In this document: positions 59,457-64,000 of the stretch, piece after piece
Layout of the letters: each line of letters starts with the position of its first letter
Numbering within the stretch: the first letter of the stretch is position 1
DNA from: Adenophora triphylla var. japonica
Taxonomy: Eukaryota; Streptophyta; Magnoliopsida; Asterales; Campanulaceae
NCBI GenBank assembly: GCA_022495995.1
Contig: JAFEMH010001484.1
Span: 310,001 to 374,000, forward strand
Length of the DNA: 64,000 nucleotides
Direction: 5' to 3'
Notes under the pieces: model-generated
Databases searched by the model: none
The model's input: the letters and a program-made list of their open reading frames with translations, nothing else
What the model was told of the DNA's origin: nothing
Made by a program: the position numbers and the translations under genes

Positions 59457-60855
59457 TGTTGGGTTTTATGGGTCCATGCGCAGCGGAATTAAGCATCAAA
59501 TTAACACAAAACCCAAGCCCTAAGATCCGTTCTATACGATTAAATTGAATTCCTATGAGATAGAATTTACCAACCTTAATTGCTTTCCGGTCTTGAGCTA
59601 TCGAACAATTTATTGGTGTGATTTTGAATCACAATCTTCAATCATCAAAACCTTTTGAATCTTCGATTGGAACTCTAGGCCTTGATCGTCAAACAAGCGA
59701 AGACCCTCTATTGTTGTATCCACACGTAAGAATGAACCAAGAACGATTTCTTGATGATTGCTAGATCAAAATCTTGAAGAATATTGAGAGTATTTTGTTA
59801 TGATTTTCCTTTGAAAATTTCGGCCTGGCCATTAGGGTTAACAGACCTCTCATATTTATACTACTTTAGTATGAATATGTTTCCTAATCAAATTAGGAGA
59901 TCAGGCTGTCAAAACGCGTCTGGTGGCTAGTTATGTCGCGTGACATAACTAGCCAGTGGCTAGTTATGTCGCGTGACATACTTAGCCAGTTGGCTAAGTA
60001 TGTCGCGTGACAAACGTTGCCATATGCAGGAACTCTCAATCATTCTTCCTTTGGTTTAACCAATTCATTCTAGTTGTGTGTGACCCAATAGGATTATATT
60101 ATGTTGGCAATGAGTTCGATCATATCAACTCTCATAAGACAAAAGCGGACTCTAGCAAGCCATTATGTCTACCCAATAATATAACGTAAGAGTTCACGTT
60201 TCCAATGGTACACTTCCATTTCTCCCTTTGTCTCACGATGTTATATTGAACACAAGTCATGGTCCACGTCAACTTGTATTTGTTCAATGCTTTCTCGATC
60301 TTGAGTATAATGATAATCCAATCGCATTGGGGTGTGGCCACACGCTTTCATCATTATCACTCATCGAGGGGCCCAAGCAAAACATCTCTCTTCCGAGGGA
60401 CAAATTCCATCTTGACTTATCATCCTTCCCATCATGAATCCGATCATGCCAAAGATAGCCTTTATAGATATCGTGTTAAGATACCGTTTGACTAAAATCA
60501 AACATAACTTTCATCATATGTAAGGTCATGATAATCTCAGGTCTAGGGACTAAATGAAGTGACCATATGAGATTTAATTATGACATTTGATCATGACATA
60601 AATCTCATACGGGTCAAGTCCAGTCACTTGTTCTCTAACAAGTACCCATAATTTCAATGTGAATCTCTATGCATATAATCATCATATGATTATCCATTGA
60701 CAATTATACTAATTATTCTCTTAATAATTAGGGACGGAGATTATTACAATAAATATGCAAACTATATAATAATCAAATAATAAACATAAACGATAAAGAT
60801 GATACATAACGGTTTTCAGTTAAACATAACTAAAGCCTAGGGCATTACACCAACA
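59457..60855 (-). repeat. Copia-3 5' LTR
   Basis: 1399 bp, TGTTGGGTTTTATGGG to ACACCAACA on +. Near-palindromes at 59935-59964 and 59968-59997, and a partial copy from 60002. Confidence 0.94.
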
Positions 60856-61165
60856 TGCCCTTCTCTCTCTACATGAAATGTAAAGTTAATAATTTAGTTT
60901 CTTGTCCCAACTTGTACATATTTGAAAACTAATAAAGTTCACATTTTTATTTCAGAATAATCAAAAATAAAAAGATATCAATGAAATCACAATCTACCAA
61001 ATAAAATTCTGTTCAACAATTCCACTCAATCTACCCACGATAATGTCAACCGGGTAAGAAATAGCAAATACTGTAAGGGGTATTAAACCAATACATACTG
61101 CTCAATTGTAAAACATAGAATCAAATATTTGAAATAAAATGTTAATCTCTCCTTGGGAATAGCAT
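60856..61165. other. Flank of Copia-3, nothing recognised
   Basis: Starts with the TGCCC target repeat. AT-rich, no gene. Confidence 0.5.
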
Positions 61166-61642
61166 GTGATATCGATTATCATTGATCAATTTCAGCATTA
61201 CATGTATTGTCATATTGAGAAAACGATAGACGTGATATGTGATGGTTATTACGGTTTTCATTCTATCGTAGGGTTACTTGGACATGGATATGAACTGCCT
61301 ATGATTCGATCTCTATTATGGCATGAGTTATATGCTCATGACGAATTATACGTCTCATATTCATATAACATGGTCGTGTCGAGCAAGTGAAACAAATTCC
61401 CAACATTTATGAGACTCCTGTACTAGAAAGTCGTTGGTTTGACGTGCCATATGTTACTTGGCTGCATTTGCATTCAACGTTTCTCTTGTATGTTTTAAGC
61501 AACAACACATTATACATATTTCTTCCTGTGCGAACACCAATACCTAATAACCCAAAGCATATTTGTATCGGGTACGTCAACGAAAATCGCTACATTCAGG
61601 TACCATCAACTCTAAATATTATGTTTCAGGATTGGTTGTATA

Positions 61643-63205
61643 TGTTGGGTTTCGAGGGTCCATGCGCAGCGGAATAATGCAAATTAACTCGAAAAACCCG
61701 GAGCCTAGGATCCGTTCTAGATGATTAATTAAGAAGTATGAAATAGAAATACCAACCTTGTGTGCTTTTGTCGTTGATAAACGCGTTCCAACTCCAGATT
61801 GAAGAACTAATGAATCCTCGATGAACGATTCTTGAATCACGAACGTTAGATCTTGATTGGTGAAGATCCTCTATGTGTATCCACGCGTTGAACGAACCCT
61901 AGAACAATTCTAGGTGGATTGCTAGATCCTTGATTGAAGCTCCTTTCAATCAATGGAGAATTATGGAATTGGATTGTTTTGATTTTCAATTCTCAATTGA
62001 AATCTCTCTCTTTTTGTGTTTCTCTAAACCCAAAACGTGAGTATGACTGCTAGGGCAACCAAGGGTTTGTATTTATACGTTATAAAATATTTTCCCTTCG
62101 CGAAAACCCTAATTTTAAGTCAATTACGTATCAGTCCAGCGCCGACGGGACGACTCGTCCCCCAGGGCACGAGTCGTCCCCTTTCACAAAGGTTCTGATA
62201 CAGGCGTCCCCCTTAAAGGGAATAGTTGGTTCTGGCCCAGGGCACGAGTCGTCCCTATGGGCACGACTCGTCCCCATGGGCACGAGTCGTCCCTCAGGAC
62301 ACTCCCTCTGATTCACTCGTCCCAGGCCAAGGGAATAGTTGGTTCAGGCCTGGGGACGAGTCGTCCCCTAAGTACAGAAATTCCATATTCTTCATTTTTG
62401 ACAATTCGTTCGATGCGTGTGACCCCATAGGTCTATATTATGTTTGCAATGAGTTCGATCACATCGATCCTCATAAGACATGAGCGGACTCTAGCAAGCC
62501 ATCATGCCTACCCAAATAATATAATATCAAGTTCGATTTCCTATATAGAACATATCACAATCCCATTGTCACACGATGTTATATTGAACATGAGTCATGA
62601 TCCACGTCAACTTATATTGTTCAATGCTTTCTCGTTATTAAGTAAATTGATCAATCGAATGTAATTAATCACATTAATTCATTCGGACATGGCCATGTAC
62701 ATCATCAATCTTACTTACGAGTGGCCTAGCAAACATCTCTCTTTACGAGGGACAAATTTCCATCTTGACTTATCATTCTTCCCAACAGGAATCATATCAT
62801 GCCAATAATAGACCTTATTGTTATCCGATTAAAGACAACGTTAAACTATATCAAACACATATTCATCGAGTGGAAGACGATGATAATCTCAGTTCAAAGG
62901 ATATCAATGATATAACTATATGAGATTTAATTATGACATTCGACCATGACATAAATCTCATAATGGGTCAAGTCCAGTACCTTGTTCTCCAACAAGTACC
63001 CATGAATCTAATGTGCATCTCCATGCATATAATCATCACATGATTATCCATTAGACTTCATACTAGTGCTTCATAAGTACTAGGGACACGATTATTACAA
63101 TAAACATGCAAACATATATAATAATCAAAGAAACAATCTCTTATATAAATGAAAACTGACATTACATGTAAAATTACATCTCTATAGGCACAGAGAGACT
63201 TAACA
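61643..63205 (-). mobile_element. Solo LTR related to Copia-1
   Basis: About 1563 bp, TGTTGGGTTTCGAGGG to GAGACTTAACA on +, alignable in reverse with the Copia-1 LTR. No primer site or purine tract flanks it, so it is solo. I found no matching 5-bp target repeat (GTATA against CACTC). TATA box (minus) at 62078-62071. A palindrome cluster, expanded compared with Copia-1, lies at 62146-62366. Confidence 0.8.
62146..62366. promoter_or_regulatory. Expanded GGGACGAGTCGTCCC cluster in solo LTR
   Basis: Six full or nearly full copies of GGGACGACTCGTCC / GGCACGAGTCGTCCC near 62147, 62167, 62240, 62260, 62279 and 62353, against two full copies in Copia-1. GGGAATAGTTGGTT recurs at about 62219 and 62331, so part of the region is locally duplicated. 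Confidence 0.75.
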
Positions 63206-63381
63206 CACTCTGATATATTTATATTTTTTATTTGGATTCATTATTGTAACATTGATATCATGTAGGTTCATTTGAAGGAAGGATGTTCATTACCACCTGT
63301 AGCCTACAAATAACATTCAATTCATTACTTATGTGCAGTATGGCTACAATACTATATCGGGAGGATTGTAGAGAATTGATG

Positions 63382-63589
63382 TAATTTTGAATGTTATTGT
63401 ACAAACAATATATTATTTTGGTAATATGTCGTTAGTAATATGTTATTTGAATGTTAGTTTTAGATTTATGTATTGGATTAATTTGATATTTTGGTTTATT
63501 AGAATTTATTGTTATTTGAACGTTTGTGTGTTATCTGAACTATCTACTCGTACTTATGTTCGTTCAACAGTTACCAACAGATTAAGTAC
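63382..63589. other. Non-coding interval
   Basis: T-rich, no gene recognised. Confidence 0.4.
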
Positions 63590-63812
63590 TGTTTGGCCAC
63601 AAATGGCCGAACATGACTAACATGTTTGGTCAATGATGGTCGAACATGGACAAAATGTTCGGCAGGAATCGGCCGAACTTGTGCAACATGTTTGACTTGT
63701 ATCTGCCGAACCTGGAAAGATGTTTGGCAGGTATCTGCCGAACATATGCAAATTGTTTGGAAGCTATCTGGCGAACATGGACAACATGTTTGGCAGGTAT
63801 CAGCCGAACAGA
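63590..63812. repeat. 33-bp tandem repeat, seven units
   Basis: The anchor GAAC occurs at 63609, 63642, 63675, 63708, 63740, 63773 and 63806, a 33-bp period with one 32-bp unit. Each unit contains ATGTTTGGCAG and CTGCCGAACAT-type halves that are inverted copies of each other. Because 33 is divisible by three, parts of the array are open and would encode an 11-residue repeat (VWQVSAEHMQI type). Confidence 0.88.
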
Positions 63813-64000
63813 TTGTAAAAAACCTGCCTTGTCTGTGCTTGTACGTGTAAGTGGGTGGGTATGGGTGTATTTTGATAGTTTAGGTGGGTGTTTATTGAGA
63901 GGTTTAAAAGGCTAGAATAGTAATAATGGTGGTGTAGTCTTATTTTTTATATGTAAACTCAGAAATGTGGGGGTATTAAGTAATTGTACGGGGTGAATAA
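63813..64000. other. Non-coding window end
   Basis: TG-rich sequence, no feature recognised. Confidence 0.4.

Larger units (their letters stand above)
38234..60855 (-). mobile_element. Copia-3: LTR retrotransposon carrying a nested Sirevirus (TSD TGCCC)
   Basis: LTRs at 38234-39631 and 59457-60855 are flanked by perfect TGCCC (38229-38233 and 60856-60860). The element reads on the minus strand, so the right LTR is the 5' one. Without the 14.6-kb Sirevirus (plus one AACAG) it would be about 8 kb. I counted about 19 mismatches and one indel between the LTRs. Coding remnants show many more lesions than that. The lineage is the same as Copia-1. Confidence 0.94.
61166..63381 (+). pseudogene. OTU-domain-like pseudogene (MULE-associated type), split by a solo LTR
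   Basis: Exon-like segments: 61166-61599, then 63266-63381 after an intron with GT (61600) and AG (63264-63265) borders. The first has an OTU-like core TIDVICDGYYGFHSIVGLLG, where the catalytic DGxC reads DGYY, so the nucleophile Cys is gone. It continues through HELYAHDELY and, after a frameshift near 61385, ESRWFDVPYVTWLHLHS, YIFLPVR and HICIGYVNENRYIQ. The second gives VHLKEGCSLPPVAYK then a stop. The order matches plant OTU-like cysteine-protease domains often found in Mutator-like transposons. The intron holds the LTR at 61643-63205. Clearly non-functional. Confidence 0.6.

Noticed and set aside
62146..62366. CRISPR-like array of repeats
   Set aside because: Repeats are short palindromes with irregular spacing inside an LTR of a plant nuclear genome.
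61638..63210. 5-bp target duplication for the Copia-1-like solo LTR
   Set aside because: Flanking pentamers do not match in any plausible border choice.
63590..63812. CRISPR array or a real coding gene
   Set aside because: Units are contiguous without unique spacers; the open frame is a by-product of a 33-bp period and has no gene context.

Overview
This is nuclear DNA from a flowering plant. The genes contain introns and belong to plant families, and retrotransposons, MITEs, SINEs and a Helitron fill most of the space between them. The gene set fits a eudicot, but I cannot name the species.

Five host genes are legible. (1) 2856-5033 (+): the 3' part of a VAR3-like RanBP2 zinc-finger protein, with a one-base frameshift in the last exon. 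(2) 6160-9810 (-): NADH-cytochrome b5 reductase 1, nine exons, complete at 278 residues, with one GC-AG intron. (3) 22514-24097 (+): a GT47 exostosin-family glycosyltransferase, two exons. (4) 25394-26455 (+): a subgroup-1 R2R3-MYB closest to MYB60. (5) 34923-36773 (-): the F-box protein SKIP24. There are also remnants: a LINE reverse transcriptase fragment (24.3-24.6 kb), a truncated Copia pol joined to organelle-like DNA (28.8-30.75 kb), and an OTU-domain pseudogene (61.2-63.4 kb).

The remainder is layered mobile DNA. Copia-1 (11373-20179, +) sits in a Stowaway-like MITE and has an unrelated solo LTR at its gag/pol junction. Copia-3 (38234-60855, -) has perfect 5-bp target duplications (TGCCC) and contains a complete Sirevirus-type Copia (40570-55210, +) with its own target duplication (AACAG). 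Solo LTRs with perfect duplications lie at 14543-15580 (GATTG), 28037-28807 (CAAAT) and 30752-32334 (GTTCG). A fourth solo LTR, at 61643-63205, has no visible duplication.

The main new observation concerns the LTRs. All eight LTR types here carry a cluster of short CpG-containing motifs, mostly near-palindromes, just upstream of the TATA box on the sense strand. Each family has its own core sequence. In two families the motif also recurs in non-coding internal DNA. The Sirevirus additionally has a long accessory ORF preceded by what looks like its own TATA box, leader and 5'UTR intron. Differences between the two Sirevirus LTRs fall mostly at CAG/CTG trinucleotides, which may be a base-calling artefact of CHG methylation.

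The host genes are not an operon or pathway. They are independent plant genes with transposable elements between them and in some of their introns.
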